The translations under genes were made by a program, and so were the position numbers. The notes beneath the pieces were generated by a model. It did no database searches. It saw only the letters and a program-made list of their open reading frames with translations, and was not told where the DNA came from. From assembly GCF_023053635.1 (NCBI RefSeq), contig NC_086188.1, positions 1,624,501 to 1,688,500 on the forward strand: a stretch of DNA of 64,000 nt, read 5' to 3'. The DNA is from Elgaria multicarinata webbii (lineage: Eukaryota > Chordata > Lepidosauria > Squamata > Anguidae). Of this stretch, positions 58,501 to 63,300 are shown piece by piece (position 1 is the stretch's first letter; every line of letters starts with the position of its first letter).

Positions 58501-61237
58501 CATGGTGTAATCTGATTGGCAGACGCGGTCTCCGGGACCGGGGCAGAGAAGAGGCTTTCTGCTCCCCCAGGACCTTTTAACGGGAGCTGTCAGGGGTTAG
58601 GTCTGGGGCCTCCTGGAGGCGCAGCAGCTGTCCTTACACGGGCACTGCACCCCCACCCCGGTGCAACTAAAGCCTGGAGTGCAGAGGGCAGAGGGCAAAC
58701 GCCTGGTGGGACGCTTCGCCCCTGCTGTGCTGAGACTTCTGCAAAACTCCTGGACTTTGGCCTGATCCAGAAAGGCACTTATGTCTGTAAGGAAGAGGGC
58801 AGATTTGGGGTCACTTACAGAGGATTAAGTTATGCTTTCACCATTCAGCAACCCTGAGCCTCAGCTAGCTTTTAACGGGTTGTTTACCCGCTCTGCTTCC
58901 CAGGCGCCATCCAGCCATCCAGCCTCCCGGATCAGCCCTGCCAGAAGACGGATCACTACCTGTCATCCTTCCCTTGGTACCACGGCCCCATTTCTCGAGT
59001 CAAAGCCGCCCAGCTGGTCCAGCTCCAGGGCCTTGATGGACACGGGGTTTTCCTCATCCGACAGAGCGAAACCCGTCGAGGAGAATACGTTCTCACTTTC
59101 AACTTCCAAGGGAGAGCAAAGGTAAGGCCCCGGTTCCGAGGGAGACATGCAGCAGAGATAGAAACCTGTGCCTGACCCACACACCGAGACGGAGCCTGGC
59201 TTCTAGGCAGCCATCTGGCGTGTACTGCCAGAGTCTTTGCCCCATGCTTAAATAGTTCCTTCTTTTCGATTCATGGTGATTTGCTTACATTTCTAACCAT
59301 CCAGAAAACCAACGGAGGCCCACTTAAGAGTCGTGCCAAGCTGAGGTAGCTGTGGCAAAAGAAATCCTAATCACCAGAGTTCTGAATTTTGGGGGTCAAG
59401 TTTCTAGCCCTCGTTGCTTGAATGGGAAGTACAACCTTCTAACGGTGGGAGGCCAGGAAGCCAGGTTGGCCCTCCGCTAAGGCATCTGTTCACCCTGCGA
59501 TGGCCCTGGTCCCTTCCGGTGGCTGCTGAAACTGGTCCACTTGCTAACAAGCGGCTTCCTTTCCCTCGGCAGCATCTGCGGCTCTCGCTGACGGAGCGGG
59601 GCCACTGCCGTGTCCAGCACCTGCACTTCACCTCCATCTTGGACATGCTGCACCATTTCCAACGTTGCCCCATCCCCCTGGAGTGTGGCACGGCCTGCAA
59701 TGTCCAACTCTCCAGCTACGTGGTGGTTGCCCCACATACGCAAGGTGAGAGGACCGCTGGCTGCCGTCCGGCTTAGAAGGGAAACGGCAAGGGGAAATCA
59801 CAGGCATTAAGGGGGCAAGACCGGGGGGGGGGGGGCAATTTGCATGCCATTCTGCCAAAGGTGTGTTGACTGAACAGTTTCTTAGAAGCTGACAGAAAAC
59901 AAGGGATGGTGTTATCAAAATGTCCCTCAGTGAATGTATCGTCTTAAATTTATTATGTTGATGTAAGGCTGCCCAATAGCCCTGATCTCTGGGTGGCTTA
60001 CACAAAACAGCGCAACTGTGACGTAAAATCAGTTCTAACGCGAAGAAGGCGGCACCGCCATCTGGATCCATGTCGCTCTAAGAAAACGGCTCCTGGATTT
60101 GAACTCCAGCCGCTCTCTTTCACCTGCTGGTCTGTGCGCGCCGCTGCCCATGCATTCGTTGGGTCAAAACAAACACCCCAACCCCTTACCGAAGGCCGCC
60201 CGTTTTGCTTAGGTGCGAAGCAAGAATGTATCTTGCTCCTTTATGGCTTTGGATCGCTAGCGGCCATCCAAAATGATCTCAGAGCAGTCAGGCAGTGTAA
60301 AACATAGCTGGTTTCTCGTTTTCCTTTCAGGCTACGGGGTTAGGTATTATGAGGCTACGTAGCCAGGGCTAGTGTACATTCTTGTGGGCCGGTAACTTTC
60401 ATTAATTCTTCCAAAAGCCACCTATTATTATTATTATTATGGGCCTTTAGAACAGCTGGGGATGGAGGGGGCTTTGTACCTTCAGAGCCGCGGCAGGACC
60501 GAAGGCGGAGGACTGCCCGTGAGGAAACTGCTGTAGAAATGCTCTTGGTCAGGAAATTAGCACAGAGATCTGAAGTTAATGCAAGAAATTAAGACTTTAT
60601 TTACTTCTGGAAACTAGAAGCATCTCTCGGTGTATAATAAACAAGCAAGGTTCTATGCTTCGGGCAGGGTGGGGGTCATGCCTAAGGAAGTTTCAGAAAG
60701 CGGAGGAGAGGCTGGCTTGGATTCCCAGCTGGCCAGATGGGGCCTGAATTGCCCTCCGCTGCTCCTTCCATCGTCGAAACTGGCTGCAGGACTAAAGAGG
60801 GTGCCCAGCCTCTTTAGCTGGGCGTGGGGCCGTGCCGCCTGCACAGCAGAGAACTCCTCTACAGGCTGTTACCGAATCCATTCCGCTGATCTGCGTCCTT
60901 CTGTGTCTTTGCTATCCCAGCAGGCTCCTGCAGCGGCACCGCCCCCCTCCCGCCCTCCATCCACCGCTGCCACCCTGCGTCCAGCCACATCCAGCTGAGC
61001 CCGTCCGGCTGCCCCCGGATCCACCTGCCTGACCGCCTTCGTCGCAACTCCTCCGGGGAGCCGATCTTCTACCGGGTGCCCCCTCCGGAAGAGCTGGCCC
61101 GAGGCCTCTGGCACAGCAGCACCCTGGGCACGCCACCCACGAGCCCTGCCAGCCGCCAGTGGGACAATGATTATGAGCTGGACTCGCAAGGAAGGGGTCA
61201 CCTGCGGGCGGTTAACAACCAGTACACCTCCCTCTGA
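24301..61237 (+). CDS. SH2B3: SH2B3 (LNK), SH2B adaptor protein 3; spliced CDS of 7 coding exons
   Basis: Join: 24301-25062, 54746-54847, 55409-55500, 57985-58079, 58904-59121, 59573-59744, 60921-61237. All junctions are GT-AG and keep frame. The total is 1758 bases, 585 residues plus stop (human 575). Domains are an N-terminal dimerisation (phenylalanine-zipper) region at about 18-75, a basic serine-rich linker, a PH domain at about 205-318, an SH2 domain at about 375-473, and a proline-rich tail ending NNQYTSL with the family's C-terminal tyrosine (Tyr582). Known role: a membrane-proximal adaptor that damps JAK2, MPL, EPOR and KIT signalling in blood and endothelial cells by binding phosphotyrosine through SH2. 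SH2B1 and SH2B2 are the alternatives. The tail (PEEL...DYELDS...[11 protein letters not shown]), the MNG start and the neighbour PHETA1 fit SH2B3 best. Confidence 0.95.
25385..25482. repeat. Palindromic MITE-like element, diverged
   Basis: It has CAGTTACCCTCAGCCCCAGC and GGATGGTAGGAGCTGTAGTT as opposed arms. Confidence 0.55.
25509..25736 (+). repeat. tRNA-derived SINE, type A, full length
   Basis: The head is GCCAGTGTGGTGCAGTGGTT. The B box GGTTCGAATCC (25549-25559) is a perfect match to the polymerase III consensus. The body has CAGCCTAACCTACCTCTCAG, and the tail is GTAATAAATA with (AAAT)n. It is well preserved. Confidence 0.8.
25737..25795 (+). repeat. SINE type A 3' tail fragment
   Basis: CCTTGGGCTCCTTGGGGGAA and GATATAAATGCAACAAAAC directly follow the previous SINE. 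This suggests either a second truncated copy or the 3' end of an older copy into which the first inserted. Confidence 0.5.
26084..26172 (-). repeat. LINE 3' end fragment, minus strand
   Basis: The plus strand reads TTTATTTATTTAAGCATTTT, TATGCCGCCAAAAAAGGCTC and CGGCGGCTTACAAAAG. This is the reverse of the L2-type tail also seen at 30755 and 36062. Confidence 0.5.
26319..26373. repeat. (GA)n microsatellite, 27 units
   Basis: An uninterrupted GA run. Confidence 0.95.
26735..26798. repeat. Fragment of palindromic MITE-like family
   Basis: It contains GGGATGGTTGGAGTTGGAGT and CATCTGGAGGGCACCGGGTT. Confidence 0.5.
26989..27396 (+). repeat. CR1 LINE, ORF2 C-terminus and 3' end
   Basis: It encodes the last part of CR1 ORF2 as an open 85-codon piece, with [19 protein letters not shown] and [20 protein letters not shown]. 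It then has the terminal GGTTGGACTCGATGGCCTTA and two ATTCTATG units. The RT core is missing. It is the best preserved CR1 copy in the window. Confidence 0.8.
27398..28040 (-). repeat. L2-type LINE, ORF2 C-terminus, minus strand
   Basis: The minus strand encodes [31 protein letters not shown] and [16 protein letters not shown] (27577-27894), a signature of the end of L2-like reverse transcriptases. The AT-rich tail lies toward 27400. The right part (27895-28040) carries the upstream region shared with the copy at 30755-31645. It abuts the plus-strand CR1. Confidence 0.75.
28092..28135. repeat. (GT)22 microsatellite
   Basis: An uninterrupted GT run. Confidence 0.95.
28923..29024. repeat. Palindromic MITE-like element
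   Basis: CCTGCCGGCCTCTGGATGTG and GCACATCTGGGGAAGGCAGG are opposed arms. The core has TACAAGTCCCATCAC and GATGGGCGTTGCAG. Confidence 0.65.
29501..29568. repeat. (CT)19 plus polypyrimidine tract
   Basis: A CT run (29501-29538) is followed by CTTT and CCCTC units. It is a homopurine-homopyrimidine stretch of about 68 bases. Confidence 0.95.
29795..29817. repeat. (GA)n microsatellite
   Basis: About ten GA units. Confidence 0.9.
30685..30720. repeat. Fragment of palindromic MITE-like family
   Basis: It has AGACTTCCTCAACCTGGTGC and CTAGATGTTGGCTGG. Only the outer arm is present. Confidence 0.45.
30721..30758. repeat. GATGAGGATGGG minisatellite
   Basis: About three imperfect 12-base units. It lies between a MITE-like fragment and a LINE tail. 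Confidence 0.7.
30759..31645 (-). repeat. L2-type LINE, minus strand
   Basis: The tail lies at the left (TTTTTATACCGCCCAACAGC, CTCCCTGGGCGGTTCACAAA). The minus strand then encodes [17 protein letters not shown] and [16 protein letters not shown] (30936-31220). Further right is GCACTGCATTGCAGTAGTCT, the region shared with 27895-28040. It is truncated and may be interrupted near 31255-31470. Confidence 0.7.
31646..32545. other. SH2B3 intron, nothing recognised
   Basis: Unique sequence. A C-run lies at 32460-32472. Confidence 0.35.
32546..32643. repeat. Palindromic MITE-like element
   Basis: The left arm has GGCCTGTAGCTCCCAGCATC and the right arm has GGTGGGAGCTGCAGGCCAAG. Confidence 0.6.
32644..34325. 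other. SH2B3 intron, nothing recognised
   Basis: No gene or interspersed repeat is supported. A short CACACACACGCACACAC run lies near 33393-33411. Confidence 0.35.
34326..34560 (+). repeat. tRNA-derived SINE, type A, plus strand
   Basis: It has GGTGGTGTAGAGGGCTAGTG, a degenerate B box AGATTCAAATCCC, TACCCTGCTGGGTTGTTGTG and the tail ATAGAAATATAACAAAAC. It is moderately diverged. Confidence 0.65.
34692..34866 (-). repeat. tRNA-derived SINE, type A, minus strand
   Basis: The plus strand shows CATTTTATCCTCCCAACAAC, CCTGTGAGGTAGGTCAGGCT, GAACCCGGATCTCCTGAC and CTAGCCACTGCACCACACTG. This is the reverse of head, B box and body. It lies about 130 bases from the plus-strand copy. Confidence 0.7.
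35848..36020 (-). repeat. tRNA-derived SINE, type B, minus strand
   Basis: The plus strand reads GCTGCCTGATGGTCCATGTA, then CACTGACCACTAGCAACACT, and ends CACTGAGCTATGGTCCC, the reverse of the tRNA-like head GGGACCATAGCTCAGTG. It is nearly full length. Confidence 0.65.
36062..36240 (-). repeat. LINE 3' end fragment, minus strand
   Basis: TTGCATTTCTATACTGCGCA and GGCTCTCTGGGCGGTTCACA match the L2-type tail at 30759, preceded by a GTT run. Confidence 0.55.
36646..36686. repeat. (GCCT)n microsatellite, 10 units
   Basis: An uninterrupted tetranucleotide run. Confidence 0.95.
37052..37126. repeat. Compound (GT)16(GA)21 microsatellite
   Basis: GT changes to GA in one step at about 37084. Confidence 0.95.
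37127..38892. other. SH2B3 intron; CpG-rich stretch, no gene
   Basis: Between about 38030 and 38830 the sequence is CpG-rich with long open frames on both strands. None shows a domain or conserved start. A regulatory role is possible but unsupported. Confidence 0.35.
38893..38923. repeat. (TTCC)n simple repeat
   Basis: About five TTCC units grading into CTCC. Confidence 0.85.
38924..40488. other. SH2B3 intron, no gene; G-rich run
   Basis: A GGGGTGGGGTGGGGGTGGGG run lies at about 39218-39239 and a CCCCACCCCACCCCACCCC run at about 40328-40345. The long open frames at 38994-39623 and 39449-39998 have no recognisable domain. Confidence 0.4.
40489..40538. repeat. (CT)n(CA)20 microsatellite
   Basis: A CT run of about 11 bases followed by 40 bases of CA. 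Confidence 0.95.
41214..41620 (-). repeat. LINE 3' remnant, minus strand
   Basis: ATTATTTATTTATTTGAAGC and TACAGGTTTTAAATCTTAAA, then GCCTCCTTCCCAAATGCC, resemble the reverse of an L2/CR1-type 3' end. It is weak and diverged. Confidence 0.4.
42217..42240 (+). other. G-quadruplex-forming motif / GC boxes
   Basis: Four runs of four to six G are separated by single C bases: GGGG C GGGGGG C GGGGGG C GGGGG. This meets the usual quadruplex pattern with one-base loops and also contains overlapping Sp1-type GGGGCGGGG boxes. Confidence 0.75.
42507..42546. repeat. Exact 20-base tandem duplication
   Basis: Two identical adjacent copies of TTTACCCTACCCTGTGCCTG. Confidence 0.9.
42548..42692 (+). repeat. 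LINE/SINE 3' end with AAATAA tail
   Basis: AGGGTCTTGCTATTTACTGT, CTGTACAGCACCATGTACAC and GGTGCTATATAAATAAATAA form the 3' end of a retroposon common in reptiles. The family is not determined. Confidence 0.5.
42956..42995. repeat. (TTCC/TTTC)n simple repeat
   Basis: Polypyrimidine tetranucleotide units. Confidence 0.85.
43258..43350. repeat. Palindromic MITE-like element, second family, partial
   Basis: It has AAGGGCACAATCCTCGG and GGGGAACGCTGGGAGTTTTA. The end motif and one arm are present. Confidence 0.5.
43500..43820 (+). repeat. CR1 LINE 3' end
   Basis: CAGACTCTCCTTTGCTGGAG, AGCAGAGGCTGCAGAGGCAC and GGGATGGATGACCCTTGGGG match the last part of CR1 ORF2 and the terminus before the ATTCTATG repeats, which are lost. 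Confidence 0.65.
43908..44021. repeat. Palindromic MITE-like element
   Basis: GGGCTACAACTCTCATCAGC and GATGATGGGGGTTGTAGTCC are opposed arms around CAGCCAGCATGG. Confidence 0.7.
44594..44745 (+). repeat. tRNA-derived SINE, type B
   Basis: TGCATGCAGACGGCCCGGTT, with B-box-like GGTTCAGTCCC, then GGGAAAGACCCTCCTCTGCT and GCTACTGCCAGTCAGAGCAG. Confidence 0.6.
44934..45002 (-). repeat. tRNA-derived SINE type B head, minus strand
   Basis: GATTTGAACCCAGCACCTTC and GCACCACTGAGCTGCAG are the reverse of the B box and head. Confidence 0.5.
45003..47422. other. SH2B3 intron, no gene
   Basis: A (CCACC)n run lies at 45506-45530 and a CpG-rich stretch at about 45690-46080. Open frames here lack any domain. 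No interspersed repeat was recognised. Confidence 0.35.
47423..47490. repeat. Half copy of palindromic MITE-like family
   Basis: GATGATGGGAGTTGTAGTCC and AACACATCTGGGGAAG. Only the right arm is present. It lies directly next to a CR1 fragment. Confidence 0.6.
47491..47790 (+). repeat. CR1 LINE 3' end
   Basis: ATTAGGAGAAACTTCCTAGC, GGGAGGTGGTGGGCGCGCCT and ACCTGATGACCCCAGAGGTT match the CR1 ORF2 end and terminus. It contains the G-rich run GGGGTGGGGGTGGGGGTGG near 47716-47736. Confidence 0.65.
47911..47932. repeat. (CT)n microsatellite
   Basis: About ten CT units. Confidence 0.85.
48505..48790 (+). repeat. L2-type LINE ORF2 fragment
   Basis: The translation includes LDYCNVL and, in a neighbouring frame, [16 protein letters not shown]. 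This is the L2 reverse transcriptase region usually written LDYCNALY...LQLVQNAAARLLT. It is frame-disrupted. Confidence 0.65.
48791..50587. other. SH2B3 intron, nothing recognised
   Basis: It contains a GTGGGGGTGGGGGTGGG run at 49920-49937 and homopolymer C runs at 49319-49327 and 49501-49514. No gene is supported. Confidence 0.35.
50588..50728 (+). repeat. Unclassified interspersed repeat
   Basis: CATGTTCCCTAGCAGCTGGC, GTAGCCATCAGGACTAGTAG and TTCTCCTCCATGAATTTGTG form part of a repeat common in squamate genomes. An upstream part of the same family appears at 56321-56450. Confidence 0.5.
50771..50882. repeat. Palindromic MITE-like element
   Basis: CTCTTCAACCTGATGCCCTC and GGAGGGCACCACGTTGGGGA are opposed arms. 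The core has GATGGGAGTTGAAGTCC. Confidence 0.65.
51245..51371. repeat. Palindromic MITE-like element
   Basis: The left arm has CCAGATGTGTGGGGCTGCAG and the right arm has GGGAGTTGTAGTCCAGCACA followed by CTGGCAGGTACCAGGTTGGA. Confidence 0.7.
51390..51665 (+). repeat. L2-type LINE ORF2 C-terminal fragment
   Basis: The translation includes [20 protein letters not shown], the form ...RAFSVAAPRLWNSLP... of L2-like elements. It is followed by a T-rich tail. Confidence 0.6.
51666..54205. other. SH2B3 intron, no gene
   Basis: A (GTG)n run lies at 52670-52686, a CA run at 53585-53602 and (AAT)n at 54118-54135. Long open frames at 52646-53365 and 53112-53888 show no domain. Confidence 0.4.
54206..54298. 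repeat. Palindromic MITE-like element
   Basis: GGTAGGCAACCTGGCACGGT and GGAAGGCGCCAGCTTGCCTA are opposed arms. Confidence 0.6.
54331..54428. repeat. Palindromic MITE-like element
   Basis: CAGCCTTCCCCAACTTGGTG and CTGGACTACAACTCCCATCC form the left arm. The right arm is short (GGTGGAGAAGGCTGCTG). It lies 33 bases after another copy. Confidence 0.65.
54746..54847 (+). CDS. SH2B3: SH2B3 coding exon 2: PH domain core
   Basis: It encodes residues 255-288 ([20 protein letters not shown]...VLK), phase 0 at both ends, acceptor CTCCGCAG and donor AAG|GTACGG. Arg272 corresponds to human position 262, the site of the common R262W variant, and carries the ancestral arginine. Cys275 and Asp283 replace residues I recall as Arg and Tyr in the human protein. 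Confidence 0.93.
55080..55180 (-). repeat. tRNA-derived SINE type B head, minus strand
   Basis: GGGATTGAATCTGGGGTCTT and CTGCCACTGAGCTACGGCCA are the reverse of the B box and tRNA-like head. It sits within the 0.56-kb intron between coding exons 2 and 3. Confidence 0.6.
55387..55402. repeat. C16 homopolymer in the exon 3 acceptor tract
   Basis: Sixteen consecutive C are followed by GGGCAG, forming most of the pyrimidine tract of this acceptor. Confidence 0.9.
55409..55500 (+). CDS. SH2B3: SH2B3 coding exon 3: end of PH domain
   Basis: It encodes residues 289-318 plus two bases of codon 319. [20 protein letters not shown] contains the conserved PH tryptophan (Trp308) in the closing helix. 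Donor is AAG|GTAAGT. The acceptor has a C16 run (see findings). Confidence 0.93.
55528..55549. repeat. (TGATGCG)3 tandem repeat
   Basis: Three adjacent 7-base units just after the exon 3 donor. Confidence 0.8.
55636..55862 (+). repeat. tRNA-derived SINE, type A
   Basis: GTGTAGTGGTTAGGTCAGGT, B box AGGTTCAAAACC, CTCACCTACCTCACAGGGTT and the tail GGATATCAATCTCTTAAAAC. It is in the intron after coding exon 3. Confidence 0.65.
56321..56450 (+). repeat. Unclassified interspersed repeat
   Basis: CCCTGCTGGATCAGACCAAA, GGTCCAGCGCCTGTTTCCAC and GGAAGCCCACAAGCTCTTCT form the left part of the squamate repeat whose right part is at 50588-50728. Confidence 0.5.
56540..56600. repeat. Fragment of palindromic MITE-like family
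   Basis: CCCCAACCTGGTGCCCGCCA and GATGTGCTGGTCTGCAACTG. Confidence 0.5.
57325..57384 (+). repeat. SINE type A fragment
   Basis: GGAGGTTCAAATCCCTGTTT is the B-box region. No tail is seen. Confidence 0.4.
57385..57440 (+). repeat. CR1 LINE 3' end
   Basis: GATGGCCCTGTAGGCCCCTT is followed by two ATTCTATG units. Only the last 55 bases are present. Confidence 0.7.
57985..58079 (+). CDS. SH2B3: SH2B3 coding exon 4: PH-SH2 linker
   Basis: It completes codon 319, encodes residues 320-350 ([20 protein letters not shown]...TDSLSQ) and leaves one base of the next codon. Acceptor TTTTTCAG, donor CAAG|GTACGG. This is a serine-rich linker, matching the human STDSLNQ boundary. Confidence 0.92.
58080..58903 (+). 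other. SH2B3: SH2B3 intron, nothing recognised
   Basis: Unique sequence with a T/A homopolymer block at about 58408-58427. Confidence 0.5.
58904..59121 (+). CDS. SH2B3: SH2B3 coding exon 5: first half of SH2 domain
   Basis: It encodes residues 351-423. The SH2 domain begins [14 protein letters not shown] (Trp375). The phosphotyrosine-binding arginine is Arg403 in [18 protein letters not shown] (human Arg392). Phase 0 at the 3' end, donor AAG|GTAAGG. Confidence 0.96.
59573..59744 (+). CDS. SH2B3: SH2B3 coding exon 6: second half of SH2 domain
   Basis: It encodes residues 424-480 ([20 protein letters not shown]...[12 protein letters not shown]) plus one base. The HLRLSLT strand and ILDMLHHFQ helix complete the SH2 fold. 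Acceptor CTCGGCAG, donor CAAG|GTGAGA. Confidence 0.96.
59745..60920 (+). other. SH2B3: SH2B3 last intron, nothing recognised
   Basis: Unique sequence with a G11-12 homopolymer near 59824-59835 and (ATT)n at 60424-60441. An AATAAA at about 60636 is inside the intron and has no supporting context. Confidence 0.5.
60919..60923 (+). other. SH2B3: NAGNAG tandem acceptor
   Basis: CAG|CAG| at the last intron. The upstream site gives ...HTQ-A-GSC and the downstream site gives ...HTQ-GSC, so alternative use would add or drop one alanine. Confidence 0.7.
60921..61237 (+). CDS. SH2B3: SH2B3 terminal coding exon: C-terminal tail
   Basis: It encodes residues 481-585 and the TGA at 61235-61237. The tail carries [20 protein letters not shown] and [20 protein letters not shown], which line up with the human SH2B3 tail. 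Tyr582 corresponds to the conserved C-terminal family tyrosine. The acceptor reads CCCAGCAG (a NAGNAG pair), so the exon may start at 60921 or 60924. Confidence 0.95.
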
Positions 61238-62122
61238 CGCAGCGGGACGGGGCCACCGCCTGCTTTTGCACGAGACTCTTCGCAAGAAGCCACAGCGGAC
61301 GTGCGTTCCTCTTGGCTGGGTTTGGTTTGTAAGATAGGCTGATAGCTCACTCCACTATGGGTGGGGCCCTTGGATTAGGCCTGTTGAAGGGCCTGTTAAA
61401 TTTTCCCACTCAGAACATTATTCTTTCTTATCGGTTTTGCACATGGCTCTTCCTTTGCTTTTAGGTTCCTAGTTTTGTTACTGGTACATAGGATATTTTG
61501 GGTAATAGTTGGCTAATTTTGATCTCTCTCTGTCTGTCTCTCTCTAATCCAATTCCTCCTTTTTGAAGATTAGGGAAAATGGGTGGGGAACAAGGAAAGA
61601 GAACAGGTCAGACTAGTCTGCATTACTGACAAGGACTGACGTGCTCTCCCTGCCCTGGTCCCCAAGCCTTTCCATCGCCTGGCTCCCGTACAATCACTGA
61701 AATTAAGGCCCACTGATAGAGCTACTTTCTTAGTCTCTCGAGGGATTAGAGTAGGTCTAAGTGTTATTAAGTTCCTATCATGGAGGACATGTGAACAGAA
61801 CACTGCTGTTGTTGAAAAGGCACACAACAGAAGCAACAATGACAAAAGGCCTTCAACGCCCAAATTACCTAAAGCAGCTGAACACGAAACAGCTTCTCTG
61901 CTGGCAGGCAACAACTAATCTCAGATCTCTCAACTCTCAGAAAGGCATTTCTTCTCCTTGATTGTACGCAAGGATGCAGCTCCACTACGAAGCAAGGAAA
62001 TGTAACTGTCACCGCTTCCCAGCAAGGGGCACAAGAGTTCCCGTTCCATGAGTCTGTGGAAAGGGATCTTTCTTCTGGAACTCGGGAAACCTTACGCCGG
62101 GTGAGGCGATTTGCCCATCTAG

Positions 62123-62200
62123 CTCAGCCTTTCCCAGCCTGGTGACCTCCAGATACGTTCGACAGCCATGCCCTCGTCCGTCACTGGCCAGTCTGGCTGA
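62123..62200. repeat. Half copy of palindromic MITE-like family
   Basis: CTCAGCCTTTCCCAGCCTGG and GACCTCCAGATACGTTCGAC. Confidence 0.5.
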
Positions 62201-62802
62201 GCAGTGGTCCCTAACCAACCTAGCTCAGGTGTTCTCCCTAAACTAGGACCCCCCCAGTTCCTGGAAAGGAAGTGTCGCCATTAATCATTTCCTACTTCTA
62301 GTGAAAAGCGTGGATGTTTCAATCCATAAACTGCACCTGTGCCTTAGGTTAGATATGGGAAGAGGGAGCCACTTTCTGAAGCGAAGCAAATGGCTTCTGT
62401 TTTAAGCTAGTAGAGTAGTTTTTCCAAGCCAAAGCAACTACAAGTAACTTTAAAAAAGCCGAAACTACAGCACGATGGCACCTGTGACATTATTGTACCC
62501 TACTCTTGAGGAAGCAACTGAACATGTCACTTCTCCAGAAATAGGTTTAAAATTGCAGTTTTTAATCGCTCAGGACAACAACTTTTTTTATCCATGACTT
62601 CACTCTAAAGGGCAGTGCAGAAACTGCTGGAGACGGCAGCAGCCTCTGACTTCCTGGGCCAATCACACATTTGTCAAGGAACACCTTGCGTGAGAACCTT
62701 CCTCCCCGCCTCAGAGTCTTTCTCAAAACACCCAAACCACTAAGGTGCCTTTATTTTCTAGCAGAAAGCTGAAACCCGGTCTGTGTTTGCATCGGAATAC
62801 AA

Positions 62803-62917
62803 CCCACTAAACTGGTGCCTTCTAGATGTGTTGGAACTACAAGTCCCAGAAGGCCAAGGGATCCTGGTAGTTGTCCTCTAGCACAACTGGAAGGCACCAG
62901 AGGTTGGGGCAGGCTGC
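62803..62917. repeat. Palindromic MITE-like element in SH2B3 3' UTR
   Basis: The left arm is TGGTGCCTTCTAGATGTGTT and the right arm is GGAAGGCACCAGAGGTTGGG. The core has GGAACTACAAGTCCCAGAAG. It is likely transcribed as part of the 3' UTR. Confidence 0.65.
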
Positions 62918-63300
62918 ATTAAACACTGAGGCTTAGGGCGGAGTAAAAGGGCAGAGGAGCGGGACCAGTTCTCCAACTTTCAGGGCTGGCAGCTGACTGC
63001 GCTGCGTCTGAGTCAGGGCAAAGGTTTTGCCCCAAAGGCAAGTAAGCCGGGCTCGTGAGCACGAGTTGCAAGTTCTGATTTCCCAGCTTCAAAAGTAGAG
63101 GCCCAGTTTTCTACCATACAGAACTCAGGGCTCACGCCATGCGTACACAGTTCAACAACAAGATCCTTTGTTAAATGTAGCTCCGTTCCTCCAGAGTCCT
63201 CCTGGTTGCACGGCGAGGTTCTCAATGAGCAAAAACACCCTGCTAGCAAGGGACATACAAAGTGTTCTCATTCCAAAAATAAACACCTCCTATCTCCTTT

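Larger units (their letters stand above)
61238..63300 (+). other. SH2B3: SH2B3 3' UTR (extent inferred)
   Basis: No coding sequence follows the stop. Candidate plus-strand polyadenylation signals are ATTAAA at 62918-62923, next to a MITE-like element, and AATAAA at 63278-63283. The second would make a 3' UTR of about 2 kb. The true end cannot be fixed by sequence alone. Confidence 0.5.
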
